From assembly GCA_024811115.1 (NCBI GenBank), contig JAKOGH010000174.1:1-38212 (forward strand): a stretch of DNA of 38,212 nucleotides, in the 5' to 3' direction. The DNA is from Terana coerulea (lineage: Eukaryota > Basidiomycota > Agaricomycetes > Polyporales > Phanerochaetaceae). Positions 11,167-22,978 of this stretch are shown here, in pieces. Positions within the stretch are counted from its first letter, which is position 1, and each line of letters opens with the position of its first letter. The notes under the pieces are model-generated. The model saw nothing but the letters and a program-made list of their open reading frames with translations, had not been told where the DNA came from and ran no database searches. The translations under genes and the position numbers were made by a program.

Positions 11167-13412
11167 ATGAACGCGACCACCGTCCCCACCAACTTCTCGC
11201 GCTACCCGGCTTCTTCCCTCCTCCTGCTGCCCTCTGCCTCGCGCGCGCTTCTCCTCGTCTTCACTCTCTCCGTCACCTACACCCTCTCCCTCGTCTTCTA
11301 CCGCCTCTTCCTCCACCCGCTCGCCTCGCTCCCCGGACCCTGGTATGCTGCCGTCTCGGACATGTGGATCACCACCCACGTCCTGCGCATGCAGCAGTGC
11401 CGCGTCGTGCAGGACCTCTTCGACACCTACGGCCCCATCGTGCGCATCGGTCCCAACAAGGTCGCTTTCTGCGACCTCACGACCATGCGCAGCGTGTACT
11501 GCGTCCACAAGTTTGACAAGAGCGCGTACTACAAGAGTGTGATGACGTACGTCGTAACCCGCTTTGGTATTCGAGTGACCTTTGCTGACGAAAACACAGG
11601 AACAACAATGACCACGCGATGACCACCCTCCCGCACGCCGAACACGCGATACGCAAGAAGAGCTACGCGCCGCACTACACGCCCTCGAACCTCGCGCTCT
11701 TCCAGCCCGAGCTGCACGACCTTGCCCTCAAGCTCACCGACGTGCGTCACTGTCCTTCCCGTGGCATCTAACCATTCTAACACGGTGCCTCATCGCAGAC
11801 CCTCGAACGTATCTCCGGCGAGAAGTCGCTCGACAGCCTCGACCTCTTCCGGCATCTCATGGTCGACGTGATCGCCTGCACCGTCTTCGGCTCGACCCCT
11901 GGCTCCCTCGACAACTGGGCCCTGAACATCAAGGACCCGCTCAGCGTTGCCGTCTACGACTTTCCCAAGCGCGGTATCTTGGTGCGTTCTGTTCGCTAAC
12001 CTGTCTTGCAGTCTTTTAATCGGTATGATCAACGCGCAGCGAAGTGCCGTCCCCAACTGGGCCTGGAACCTCGTCTGCAAGATCCCGAACGCCAGGTTCA
12101 GGGAGGTCTGCAACTCGGATAATGTGCTTGCCGAGGTATGCCATTGTTATACGGCGCATATACCCACTTTTCCCCTGCTGAGAAGGGTCGTTTCAGTTCG
12201 TCGGCTCGCGCCTGTACGCCATGCGCGCGAACATGCAGGCGTCAAAGCTCGAATACACTATCCCGCCTCCCTCTGCCGGCCCCAAGGACGACATGTCGGC
12301 GCTTGGATACACGATGCCGTCGGAAAGCGTGCATGTCGGCGAGGGCAAGAAGATGGCGCTCATCCAGCGACTGCTGCAGCACAAGGTCGGGTCGACGGAC
12401 CAACATATGGTCGACCGCGACATCATCAGCGAGGCTATGGGCCACCTGTAAGTGCGATATCAAAAACGAGGGACCGCCAAGCTTACTCGCTGTACTTGCT
12501 AGGATTGCCGGAGTCGACACGTCTTCCACGACCTTGAGCTACATGTTCTGGGAGCTCAGCCGTCGTCGCGACGTCGCTCAACGCCTTCAAGCGGAGATTG
12601 AGGAGATCATGCCTGACAGGCAGGTTGTCCCCGATGCAACAGTCCTCTCGAAGGCGCCGTACTTGAACGCGTTTGTCAAAGAGTGTATGTGCTCTGCTCT
12701 GCTCCAACAAGAATACTGCACAGTGACTGATGTGCGAACAACAGGCCTTAGGATCTACGGCGCCGCTCCGTCGCTGCTCGAACGCGTCGTCCCGTCCCCG
12801 TCCAACCCTTCCCGGCCGTATCATGCATCCTCCCGCTCGCGTGCCTCGTCGCCTTCGCGCGCCGGCTCGCCGATCCTCTCGACGTCCAAGGACGAGGACT
12901 TTGATATGATGGGGTACACGCTCCCGCCCGGCACGATCGTTTCGACCCAGAGCTGGAGCATGCATCGCCTCGAAGAGGTCTTCCCGAGCGCGGAGACCTT
13001 CCTGCCTGAGCGGTGGTTGATCAACGAGCTTGAGGACAAGGAGGCCGAAGAGGAGAGGCTGGCTCGGTACGCCATTCTCATCATCTGGTACTCGGCCCGT
13101 GACGCTGACCTAGAGATTCTGTAGGATGAACGCCCACTTGATCACCTTTGGCGTCGGCACCCGTGTTTGCGGTGGACAGAGCCTCGCTCACCTCATGATT
13201 CGCATCGTGCTCGCCACGGTCGTCAGGAACTTTGAGATCCAGGCGGATGTGCGGGAGACCAACGAACGCAGCATGGCGATGCGGGATGCATTTGTAAGTG
13301 ATCAACTATCGACAGTGTGCATGGCGGAGACTTATCACCGATTTGACCATGACAGGTGTTGTTCCCCGCAGCCAAGGAGTGCAAGTTGTCGTTCTTGCCC
13401 AGGGCGCAGTAA
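11167..13412 (+). CDS. cytochrome P450 monooxygenase, 9 exons
   Basis: Haem-thiolate monooxygenase, 593 aa, probably ER-anchored. Exons: 11167-11546, 11600-11741, 11799-11981, 12040-12135, 12197-12447, 12503-12684, 12745-13066, 13125-13293, 13356-13412; the sum (1782 nt) is divisible by three. A hydrophobic N-terminal anchor (about residues 20-50) precedes the proline-containing hinge SLPGPW. The I-helix is AGVDTSSTT (exon 6). The ExxR motif is ECLR, formed across the exon 6/7 junction. The PERF-like motif is FLPERW, and the haem loop is FGVGTRVCGG with the Cys ligand. An unusual Ser/Arg/Pro-rich insert of about 40 residues (SRSRASSPSRAGS and flanks) lies after ECLRIYG. The first part resembles fungal P450s oxidising hydrophobic or secondary-metabolite substrates; the substrate cannot be inferred. 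No biosynthetic core gene is adjacent. Confidence 0.95.
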
Positions 13413-14571
13413 ATGCGTTACTACAAGACCAATGTTCAACATTGCTTGCACCGCCGGCTTCGACTCAAGACCTCGTGTTTGACCACCCGCTTCCTTCCTT
13501 TCTTTTCTTTCCTCGCTGTCACTCTTTCGCGCTCTCTCCACTGGGTAACGACAGTCGGCCCTTCCCCGGAAGTGGTTGACACCAGTCGCTTCTCGTCACG
13601 CTCATTGTTTTCGCCAACATCACTATCCACCTATGTCCTCGGGTTGGTCAGCTCTCGTCGCCCCTGGCGACGCTGAACTGCGCTTCCCCCCGGCATCTGG
13701 TCCCCTCGCTCTCTTCGTCATCGCTGTCGCGCGCTCGTCGGAACACCGTAATACCGCATACCGTACCGTAGGATTCTCGTAATACTCTGTGGCCCGCCAT
13801 ACTCTGTCCTCGTTAGAGGGCATGTGGAGGCGGATGTTTTCTGTTTACGCGCTACGTCGTTTAGCTTTCGTTGTTGTCGCGCATCGCTATCGTATTTGTT
13901 TTCGTTGTTTTCGCGATCCGGGCCCGAGAGTTCTTCTGCAAAGCTTGACTTTGTCAAGTATTAGGTGCGGTCGGCTGTCCGAGCCTCACGGTCGGTAAGG
14001 CCTCAGTCAAATGTGAAGAGCTTGGTCAACCGTAGGTTGTCTGCTGATGCAATAATAATCCGGTGGATATGTCGAGGAGTGTGGTCCATCTTGTCGAAGT
14101 TGGGAGACATGGCAAAATGGTCGTCGGGAGACATTTGCTGCTGCAGCCAAAGCCAGGAGGTGACGCCGAAAACAGCAGCCGTAACGAGTGCACGTGCGTT
14201 CCTGTCACGGTCGTTGGCGACGCGTGACTGCTCCCGTCTGCGCAGTGCGTGGTCTCTCCTCTCCTTTGCACCAACGTTATGTATCACTTGGCAACTTATG
14301 TACGACTCCCGCTTCTTATTTGCTCACCTCGACGTACGCCGTCGTCTCGGGCCCTCTGAATTGACAATATTCACGTGGATGAAGCCGCCGGGCCTCATTG
14401 GGTTCCTTTGGCTTGTGCTGTGGCTCGTGGCCCCTTACACTCTCTTTGTTTGCGTCGTACCTAGCCTTTCATGCATATGAGGCTCAGCCTTCTCGTCACT
14501 GGATGTTCTCGTCACATCTCCCCGCTGTACTCCCTACACAGTCCGGTTTACAACAAGAAGCTGTAGCCACC
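13413..14571. other. intergenic, P450 to MYND gene 2
   Basis: No coding segment could be supported. It should contain the P450 3' UTR and the MYND2 promoter. ORFs here (up to 171 codons at 13965-14480) show no known motif. Confidence 0.5.
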
Positions 14572-15856
14572 ATGCTTCAGGACATTACGAGTTTACCACT
14601 GCAATACTGGGGCATAGACGAATGGAACTCGGTCATCCCATACGTCCAACTGCGCATGAACTCATGCTATTCTGTCCCTGGCATCTCCGACCTGCAGCAG
14701 AGCGTTCGAGAGAACATTCAGTATCTTCTGCGGCGGAAGGTTGGGGACGTCAGGATGGGAGTGCTCGTGGGCAATGCGGACGACGCGCTGGATCTGGTTT
14801 TGAGGTACGCCACTACCTTTCTCTGTATCACGCCCACACACTTCTCTCTTAAAACAGACTGTCCACCGGTGTCACAACATCTAAGAACGAAGACGAAGCG
14901 GTCCAGCTCCTCTTCAAGCTCATCGATTGCACCAATCCCTACAACGCCCCACGCCCTCTCGTTGCGCGCGCATGGGTCGTCATGGCTCACATCAATTTCG
15001 AGAAGCACATCGACAAGGACAACCGCAGGTGCTGGAGCATTGACTCGTTGTGGCGCGCCGCCGTGGCTGCCAACGAGGCCTGCGCGCTCGGCTTTGTTGC
15101 GCCCGTGGTCCTGGCCATCGGCATCTGCGTCGAGCGCGTGGGATTCCGCTGCCAAGAGGACTGCAAACACCCCGGCGTGAGCACCGACCGGTTCGAGAAG
15201 CTGACCGAGCTCTGGCGCGCGGTGGATCGGCTCAAGGCCGAGGTTGAGGCGGAGGACGACAAGCGGGAGCGTAAGCTGCGCAAAGACCCTAACGCGTATA
15301 TATGCGCCGCGCGGGGCTGCGGCGTCCAGGCGACGCACAAGGCAGCGCTGCAGCGGTGTGCGGGTAAGTGCGCCGCGGAGGGCAAGCCAGCGTACTGCAG
15401 CAAGGTGTGCCAGAAAAACGTACGTCGCCCGCACACATGGCTTGTGCGAGCGATCCCACTAACAGGCATTTGCAGGACTGGAAGCGACACAAGCCGTTCT
15501 GCCGCGAAGGCGCACCTGTTGACGAACTGGCAGCGTCGATGCGCCAGACCGTCCTCGAGGGGGCCGACGGCGGGTGTGCGCGCAAGCCCATCAACTTTGC
15601 GGACCCGTCGACTTACCAGCCGCGCATGGAGCTTCTGCAGGCGACGACCAGGGGCGCATGGGACATGAGTGTCGCGCCATCGAGCTCTGGCGAGGAGTCG
15701 GGCGTGAATACCAGGAAGCACGAATACAGACTGGAGTTTTCGAACCCACTGGGAGGGAAGCCGGTACAGGTCACGACGACCGCCGCAAACAGCGAGTTCA
15801 TGAAAGAGTTCAGGACATCTGCTATTGAAACCCTGGGCACTCAGAAGACAATATGA
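14572..15856 (+). CDS. MYND-type zinc finger protein, paralogue 2 (intact)
   Basis: Intact three-exon member of the local MYND family, 391 aa. Exons: 14572-14804, 14858-15419, 15476-15856 (1176 nt, divisible by three). The start lies in a strong context (gccaccATG). Intron 1 is phase 2 and begins gtacgcc; intron 2 is phase 0, ends tttgcag and has a ctaac branch-point-like site. The MYND finger at about residues 240-275 has CAARGC, CAGKC, YCSKVC and, after intron 2, DWKRHKPFC: all eight ligands are present. A charged helix (KAEVEAEDDKRERKLRK) precedes the finger. The N-terminal half is probably helical and has no motif I recognise. The C-terminal about 115 residues are low in known features. 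The role is probably protein-protein interaction; function unknown. Confidence 0.87.
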
Positions 15857-16312
15857 CTGCTCCGTTCCCAGGGCATAGTAGGCGCAACAAATTTGCGCAG
15901 ATTATAGACTCCAGGCCGCAGGCTGGCGGCGGGAATATTGATATGGATTATGTCCCAGAATTTATTGAAATATATCGTCGAATAATTGAAATGATTGTTA
16001 CTCGTTCTGGGCTGATGTCAACTTACTGTAAACGTTCGCGAAAGTTTGCGGAGAACGGATGCCAGGGCCAGGACTCAGACTGACTATGGTGAAGCGGCGT
16101 ACGTCGCATGTCACATGAAGACCAGCAATTGACAGGTGCTGGTCTCTGGAATATGAAGATTCGCGAACCGTGAATTCGTGATGGGCAGGCCTGGTGCAAT
16201 AATAAATTTGGATCTGTGACAGTGTAACTGCGTAACTATAAGCCTTAAGGCATTAGGCTAGCGGAAGAGAGAAAAGAGAGGGAAAAAGCAAAAGGATATT
16301 TATAGGCGGTCA
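15857..16312. other. intergenic, AT-rich 3' of MYND gene 2
   Basis: No gene seen. The part just left of the tRNA (about 16265-16295) is purine-rich on this strand, giving runs of T on the tRNA strand that can act as Pol III terminators. Confidence 0.5.
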
Positions 16313-16384
16313 TTCCGACACGGGGAATTGAACCCCGGGCTATCGCGTGAGAGGCGATAATGTTAGCCACTACACCATATCGGA
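16313..16384 (-). tRNA. tRNA-Glu(CTC)
   Basis: Intronless 72-nt tRNA read on the minus strand. The acceptor stem TCCGATA pairs with TGTCGGA, followed by discriminator A. The A-box region is TGGTGTAGTGGCTA and the B-box/T-arm contains GGTTCAATTCC. The anticodon arm ATCGC-CTCTCAC-GCGAT gives anticodon CTC (Glu, GAG codons). CCA is not encoded. T-runs on the coding strand follow within about 30 nt and can serve as RNA polymerase III terminators. Confidence 0.96.
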
Positions 16385-16744
16385 TGACGCTAAAAATGCG
16401 CCAAATAATAATATGGAGGACACTCCACATAGATAAACATAATGGCGACACAGACTTACAAAAGAATCAAGATAAGCGGTGGAAGTTGCGCACGCAAGAC
16501 TCTCTCTTCCACTTCTGAGTTCTGGAACACTCCAAATAGGCCGGGCAAGTGGTGTAGATTGCCTTGAGGTGGTCATGCTGGCATTCACATTCTACTGCTT
16601 ACTCGTTACCAAAGCGTTCGAGGCCACATCAAATTGCATGTCGCCGAGGCTGGAGTGGTGGTAATCCTCCGTCATGTCATAGTGTTCTTCGTTTGCGAGT
16701 ATGCAATTTGATAGACAACGCAGGATGTACAACAATGGAGGCAG
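16385..16744. other. intergenic, tRNA-Glu to TMEM135-like gene
   Basis: Contains the 3' flank of the minus-strand TMEM135-like gene and the upstream flank of the tRNA. No other feature is supported. Confidence 0.5.
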
Positions 16745-19138
16745 CTAGTTTGGTCCCACGAACTGGTACAAAATACGACGGGCTAACGATGAGAGATGCT
16801 CCGGATCGTTCTGTTGAAGGGGCATCAGCTGGCATGCAACTATTGCTATGGGTAAAAGGGAGCATACCTGATATATACTCTGCGGAAAACTCTCAGTCAG
16901 CGGTATGAAGAGCCAACCGAGAGAGCCAAGCACTTACCATAATCATACCCATGCCCGCAGCCGTCAGCTAGGAGCCAGTCAGCATAGTAATTAAAGACCG
17001 TTATCAAACAACTTACCATCGCATCCCCGTACTTTCCCGTACGGAACACGAGCCCTTTCCCTCTCAGCGTGACCCAGGCGCTCTCAAGTGCTTTGGGCAG
17101 CACATACATCGCGAGCTCGCCGCGCCTCCGCTTGTCCTCGCAGAACAGCGACAACCCGATCAAGATGCCACCAAACCAGAAGGAGAGCTTCGAAGCAAGC
17201 AGATCGATGGCGAATTGCGGAATAAGCGCAACCAGCCGACGGAGGAGGGTCGTGCGCGTCGACGAGCGCAGGTCGGTGAGTTGTGTCCAAAGATGGTGCT
17301 TAAAGCAGAAGAATGCTGTTGGCAGGCGTGAGACCGATTCGCGACCGAACACACATACGAGAAGAAACATACACTGGTATATCACAATGCACATCCCGAA
17401 GAAAGTCGAGCTCCGAAGGGTGCCCACGCCCGCCCTGAGTAGCATTTTCAGCGGCTCTTGCCACACAATCTTCCGCTTGAACAGAAGCATGGGTATGAAA
17501 TGGAGGGCACCGTATATCGGTATACTCCATTTAAACACGGCGAGGAAGCGCTCCAGTGGCACGGACTTGCAGGAGTCAAACCAAGGATGAACGGCTTCGC
17601 AGGGCCCGAAGGACGGCCCGAAGTTGGGCAGTGAAGCAAGGGCTTGCGCCCGTCGTTGGAGAAGGATGCTACGGTTGAGAGGTGTTACGTCCTAGAAATG
17701 AAAATTTGAGTTTAATAAATTATATTCATATAAATGGCCTCGTACATCGCGACGAAGCACTCCGTCCAAATCGGCTAAGCTGAACCTGTGATCCCGGACA
17801 AGGTCGCGGTTCATGGTGATGGCTTCCGGCGGTGCCTTGGACGCCTCGAGAAGCCTATGAAGAACCCAAGGATCAGCGCTTGCTGGAAAGTTGTCTGACA
17901 TTGAACGTACCAGTTTGAATAAGATCGGTCTATCGTATCGGGCCTGAGCAGGAACCCATACACAATCTGCCCGCAGCTGACAAGTTACGTGGAGGTCAGC
18001 GCACAAAGTCGAGCCAATAACCGAGGCAACTTACCACAAAGCGAAAACGAGGACATCTCCATGTGGTATATGGATTCCTCGTCGTTCTGAGAATGCGTTG
18101 AAGGTGCCTTCAAGACCTCTGGATGCGGGTGGAAACGTTAAGCATGCAAACAGAACGCACCAATTCAACGCGTAGCGCACACTCACCTGACGAACATTTG
18201 CTGTGCGATCCCTGTCCTTCTACCCCTTCTCTCACAGAGGATAGCGATACCTCCTGCCAGCGCTCCCGCAAGTACTGAGTACCACCGTCTCGTCTTCTTG
18301 CGGACCCAGACTTGGTGTGCTTGTGCACTCATGGACAGTCGTGCGTGTCGAGACTTGGGTCGTTTGTTCACTTGTGTTTCGATATCCACATCATCCTCTT
18401 CCTCCTGGAACGTATCTAGGTGTCCCACGCGGTCTAGGAGACCTCTAAACGGCGAGACCGATGGAAGAGGCGGGTGGTTCCGTGCCAAGGCTCTAGGTGG
18501 TTGCGGTTCAGGAAGGAGGATTGGGAGAGAATTGAGAACAAGCTTGTATAGCGATGCGAATACGCCTGGTGCGTTGCAGAGTCAATTGTGCGGCAATAAC
18601 CTGAAGTGAGCAACACACACCGAGCATTGCAGCAAATCGCCATGAGTCGGGTCCAAAAAGGGCGCGCCGAACAACAGCGAGCCTATACGACCTGCGTCGA
18701 GAGCAAGCACTTCAGCATCAAATGCCCGTCTACACATCCGCGGGCTAACTAACTTTGGTATTCGCTTGATCCTCGCTAGAAGAAGAATGAAGTTCACACC
18801 GGAACGGATAGCAAACGCTAACACGCCCGCTCCTATATCAATCTGAGAGATTAGCTCTAGAGTGTCTGCCTTGGTGGCAAGCTGAACGCACTGAGCCCTC
18901 CTCTTGCCGAGTGTGCAAGGCAGTCCCATATGTCCTCCAACTCCATCGGCTTCTCTCCTTTGTCTCGCCAGACAATCTTCCTTGCTTCTCGCAGTCGCTC
19001 TTCGTAGTTTGCTAATGCCACCAGGTTTTCGAAAGACTGCATGGCACGCTTGGGCACGAACTCGATGCCGGTGTAGGATGTCATTCTCGAGATGACTGGC
19101 GGTGATCTCGGGGAGGAATGATTGGAAGAGTCGGCCAT
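16745..19138 (-). CDS. TMEM135-like multi-pass membrane protein, 12 exons
   Basis: Predicted 594-aa membrane protein of the TMEM135/PMP52 family, which in animals is linked to mitochondria and peroxisomes. Exons (minus): 19138-18892, 18856-18754, 18691-18621, 18565-18187, 18118-18035, 17976-17911, 17854-17746, 17691-17373, 17315-17017, 16967-16938, 16879-16868, 16810-16745; the sum 1785 is divisible by three. Family-like blocks are RRALFGPDSWRFAAMLG, CGQIVYGFLLRPDTIDRSY, PIYGALHFIPMLLF, TLRSSTFFGMCIVIYQS, ALESAWVTLRGKGLVFRTGK and the end RRILYQFVGPN. Exon 11 is only 12 nt and encodes SIYQ. Intron 1 is only 35 bp; it is needed to keep the frame. An acidic linker (FQEEEDDVDIETQ) lies in exon 4. 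There is no frameshift, so it is probably functional. Confidence 0.9.
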
Positions 19139-19759
19139 TTTCGTGACGTGCTATGGATTATATGTTGTCGTTTGAATTTGATTAGTCGTCGACATGGGGG
19201 TCTCGCGAAGAGGTCAAGTGGCAAGCTCGCCTACCCCACAAACCGGTAACTCGGCTAATTGGGGAAGTAAGACGGACTTACCAAAAACGGTGAGGCGGGA
19301 TTGATGCGCCCTTTGTCAGACGCTTAATGGACGATCGACGGCAGGCTGATGCGCCGTTGGGCGGCAATAACGACTGAGCTGCGACTCGTCCTTCCACACA
19401 CAAACTCCATACACCCTGCAATGTTCAACCTGTCTATTGTCGACTCACAGCCTACTCGCCCAATGCGCGCCATCCTGGGGTCATCAGCCGAAGACTCGTT
19501 TCCTTCGGAGGGCGCTCATCATTCAACCTTCAGGTCAATTCAAGCTCCCAATTACCCGTAGCTAGGCCCTATCCTTATACGCCCAGCCCCCGTTGGTATT
19601 TGCGCGAGTTTCACTCTCATTCCAGCGTATCTCGCCATTCTTTGCGCGACAACTCCTGCTGTTCTCGCAAGGTGCACTTGATACCGTGCCAAGCTCAGTG
19701 CTGGTTTCCAGTTTGCTTCAAGTTCCAAGTCTTACCGGTGCTGCGGTCCTGACTCTGTC
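19139..19759. other. divergent promoter region, TMEM135-like and DUF6535 genes
   Basis: About 620 bp between two divergently transcribed genes. No coding sequence was recognised; it presumably holds both promoters. No clear TATA box was chosen. Confidence 0.5.
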
Positions 19760-22700
19760 ATGGATACGAAGTCCGTAGCTGCACAGAAAGTGAGAAACAT
19801 CACCTAGTATGGCTACGTTGAATATTCTGACGCTTTTACACCACTTGCTGAATAGGATGCGCCCGGTGGAAATGAAGGTGCAGGCTGGCCGGTTGTCGAG
19901 AACTACATGACGAAGCACGATAGCAGCGTGATGAAGGACTATGCAGATGACGTGGATACACTCCTAGTACTAGTGAGTGACTTCTACGATTTATCTTGCC
20001 CGCCTTTGACTGTGAAGGACTTGTCAGGCTGGTCTTCTGTCCGCTGTTTTGACAGCGTTCGTCGTGGAGTCATACACTATGCTGCAAGAAGACAATGAAG
20101 AAGTTTCGTCACAGCTCCTCTCCCGTATATCCTCCCAGCTAGAGAGCTATCGGTTCCAGACCCCTTTCCTCAACTCAACACTCACTTCGTCTTCCGCGAG
20201 TACACCATTTCAACCAACCGTCGCTGCCCGCTCGATCAATGTACTCTGGTTTTTAAGCCTCATCCTCAGCCCTTGCAGCTGCCGTCCTTGGTATACTCGT
20301 GAAGCAATGGATACGGGAGTATCTGAAGTGGAATTCTGCGACAGCTGAACCAAGGGAGAACGTCCTTGTGCGTCAAGTGCGCTTCGAAGCCTGGGACGAG
20401 TGGCAAACCACGAAGCTTATAGCAGCAATTCCGGCTTCACTTGAACTGGCCGTAGTTTTATTTGTTTGCGGACTGGCTGTCCTACTCTGGACTCTCGACA
20501 TAGTCGTCGCCATCGTCGTTACCATATTCGTTGTCATCTTCCTCGTACTCATATGTACGCTCACCATACTTCCTACATTCTTCAAGCGGTGCCCCTACAA
20601 GTCGCCGACCGCATGGGCCTGCATTGTTCTAGGCGCTTGGCTCCACAGATGGACCATTCTGATTATCGACGTTTGCGTCGCGCTATTCACATCCTCGTCA
20701 AAAGGCAATTATAAACATGTTCCTCCTTCCGCTCACAACTCGAGTCCAAGCTCGCAGTCAACTGTAGAACTCAGATCGTGGGCTTACATCCATGACACAG
20801 TCGCAAGCTCGTTTCGCTCTGCCGCAGAAGTGCTTCGTCACCGCCAACGGGATCCGTCCAGCTGGAGACAAAGGGATTTGGAGGGAATGCGTGTGCGAAA
20901 ACTTGTCAGCGAGCGAGGCAAGCTGAAGGATGCCGTTTCCGTACTTCAGAGAGAGGTCGTACTGGAGACCCGCGAACCTCAGGAGAAAGATCCGAAGTCG
21001 GATGCAGGAGCCTGGCCTACTACGTTGGTCGATCTGGTGTCGGACGCAGGGAAGGTCATAGCGGCTATCAGCGAGCCCAACTTCTTGTACAAGGCACTCC
21101 TTTGGACATCCACAGCTTCTCACGACCCCCGCATACTCGGTCAAATGAGCGCCTGTATCGATTCCATCCATGCCTCAGTCGTTGTAGACCGGTCCAAGCC
21201 TCCCTTCTGGCAGACCCTCGCCGAACGCGGCATCAAGAAATTGTCTCTCTGGTACTTACTATCCCGGGTATGGGCTGTGGAGGGAGAAAGCTGGCCGTGC
21301 TTACTGAAGAAGCACTCGTTGAAATTGGAAGGCCAGGGAGAAGCTACCGCGGTCACTTTCGTCCGACAGTCACTTAGCCAATTCTACGAGACTGGCAGTG
21401 CGGATATTGACTCCGAGCCCCAGCCGATGATCATTCATGGCGAACCCGCAGAGCACATTAATTCCCCGTGGAGCCATTTAACTATGACCCAAAAGCGTCT
21501 ACTGAGCTATTTGCTGGTATCGGACATCAAAGCCTCTGTTGTCGAGCTCCTGGGTTCCAACGACCCCGACTATACCAAGATGGACTCCGAAGCGCGACAG
21601 GTGCTCAAGCGAAGAGTTGCGGAAGTGATTTCGGCGTTGGATATTGTCCTCCAAGTCTCTGAGGATGATTTTCCGGAGTCAATTGGTTTCCACACACAAT
21701 CCGTGCAAGGGCTCCTGGATGCGTCCCTCTCCATCTCAACCCACCCACGCAAGGTCCAATTTGACGAATGCTTCATTGGTCTGCGAGGATCACTGCTCAC
21801 TGTTGCGCTTCGCCACGGTGCCGTCGTTGTGGAGGATGCGACTATCAGCAAGTTCTCGGTTTCTGCTCCTTCCGAAGCGGTATTTGGTATGTGGGATGCT
21901 ACGTTATGTCACAATACTTGCTCACGCGCGCAACAGGTCCTGCAGAGTATACCCGTATTCGGTGGCTAGCAAGAATGCGGATGGTTAGAGACTACTCGCT
22001 TCTTCCCGCGAACACTACCCGGGAAGATTACCATTTCTTTGTTCATCTTGCCGACCAAGTACTCAGCCACCTGTTCTTCTGGGGGTCTTTGGATGGCGCC
22101 GAGCTGGGTAGGGACTTGAGCTACCTGTGCGAACGGATGATCGAAGCTCTACAGGGCGCTTCAGAGAAGAACTGGCCAAACTGTGGTTACTACAAAGGTT
22201 TACCATGGATGACCTCGTTATCGCTGTCAGACAGCGCGCGATTCCTACATCAATACGCAGAAGAAACATTTCTGAGGCTCATCGACGCTATGCAAGCATC
22301 GGTACATTTGATCACTGGCGGCATTGGACATCTCCAACAACTACGTCAGACGCTAAATCTACCACATGTAACGAACAGAGAAGAGCCTTCATACCGGACG
22401 GGGCCACTCAGCAGAGGGAGCTCTCGCGCAGCTCAACTCGGTGACACTCCATTCCTTGATCATCCCCCTTGACTGCCGAACCCGAATCCGAGTCACAGTC
22501 CCCAGTGGCTGTTTTCTTCGTACAACTGGACGAGGATGGCATGCGCGAACCTGAACCCACTCCCGCGCCATCCGGTCTATCTGAGCTTGACGATGAAGAG
22601 CTGTCTCCCCTGGAGGGAATCCTCGACTCATACGGCGCCTTTGACCGAGTTGCAGACTGGGTGGACACGGTTCCTGAAGCGGACGGTGAACTAAGCAACC

Positions 22701-22978
22701 CAGAATCCCCCAGCCCTAGACCTCGCTCTGTGGCCCTTTTCGAGGCTACTATCCCCGCCCAGTCGCCCCATTTTCCGGCAATGGGGAGGCAGGACGGCGA
22801 AGCTGATCAAGCCATCCAAGGCCATTTGCCGCCTGGTATACTCCTAACCCTCCCAACACCACCGGTCATGTACCATTCAACATACGTCGATTTCAACTTA
22901 GGGGCTGAAGCAGCATCGGAAAGGACGAACCGCGAGCCTGCGGTGAACTTGCCTGGACATTATGAAGAAGACTTGTAG
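19760..22978 (+). CDS. DUF6535 membrane protein, two apparent frameshifts
   Basis: Basidiomycete-type protein with an N-terminal DUF6535 membrane domain and a long soluble C-terminus. Exons: 19760-19789, 19856-19972, 20028-21886, 21937-22978. Exon 2 ends YADDVDTLLVL and exon 3 opens AGLLSAVLTAFVVESY, a hallmark of the family; then INVLWFLSLILS and AVLGILVKQWIREYL follow. At least four hydrophobic helices lie between about 20040 and 20580. Between LILS and AAAV the frame shifts at a C run (20270-20272, one extra base). At 22464-22468 a C5 run makes a stop; one more C would continue into an open acidic/proline-rich tail ending at 22978. The two changes cancel: the exon sum is 3048, divisible by three, about 1015 aa. 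The biochemical function of the family is unknown. It is either frameshifted or mis-sequenced. Confidence 0.75.

Noticed and set aside
10487..11508. Long minus-strand ORFs (216 and 227 codons)
   Set aside because: They lie antisense to the GC-rich P450 promoter and first exon, have skewed low-complexity composition and no motif; they are shadows of GC-rich DNA.
14718..15721. Two minus-strand ORFs of about 240 codons
   Set aside because: Antisense shadows of MYND gene 2 exon 2, which is GC-rich and intact.
11167..15856. Secondary-metabolite gene cluster around the P450
   Set aside because: No terpene synthase, polyketide synthase or peptide synthetase is in the window; neighbours are a MYND protein and an unassigned region.
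20241..20278. A 38-bp gt...ag intron at the frame break in the DUF6535 gene
   Set aside because: It would remove VLWFLSLILS, a conserved part of the membrane domain; a one-base change in the C run explains the break better.
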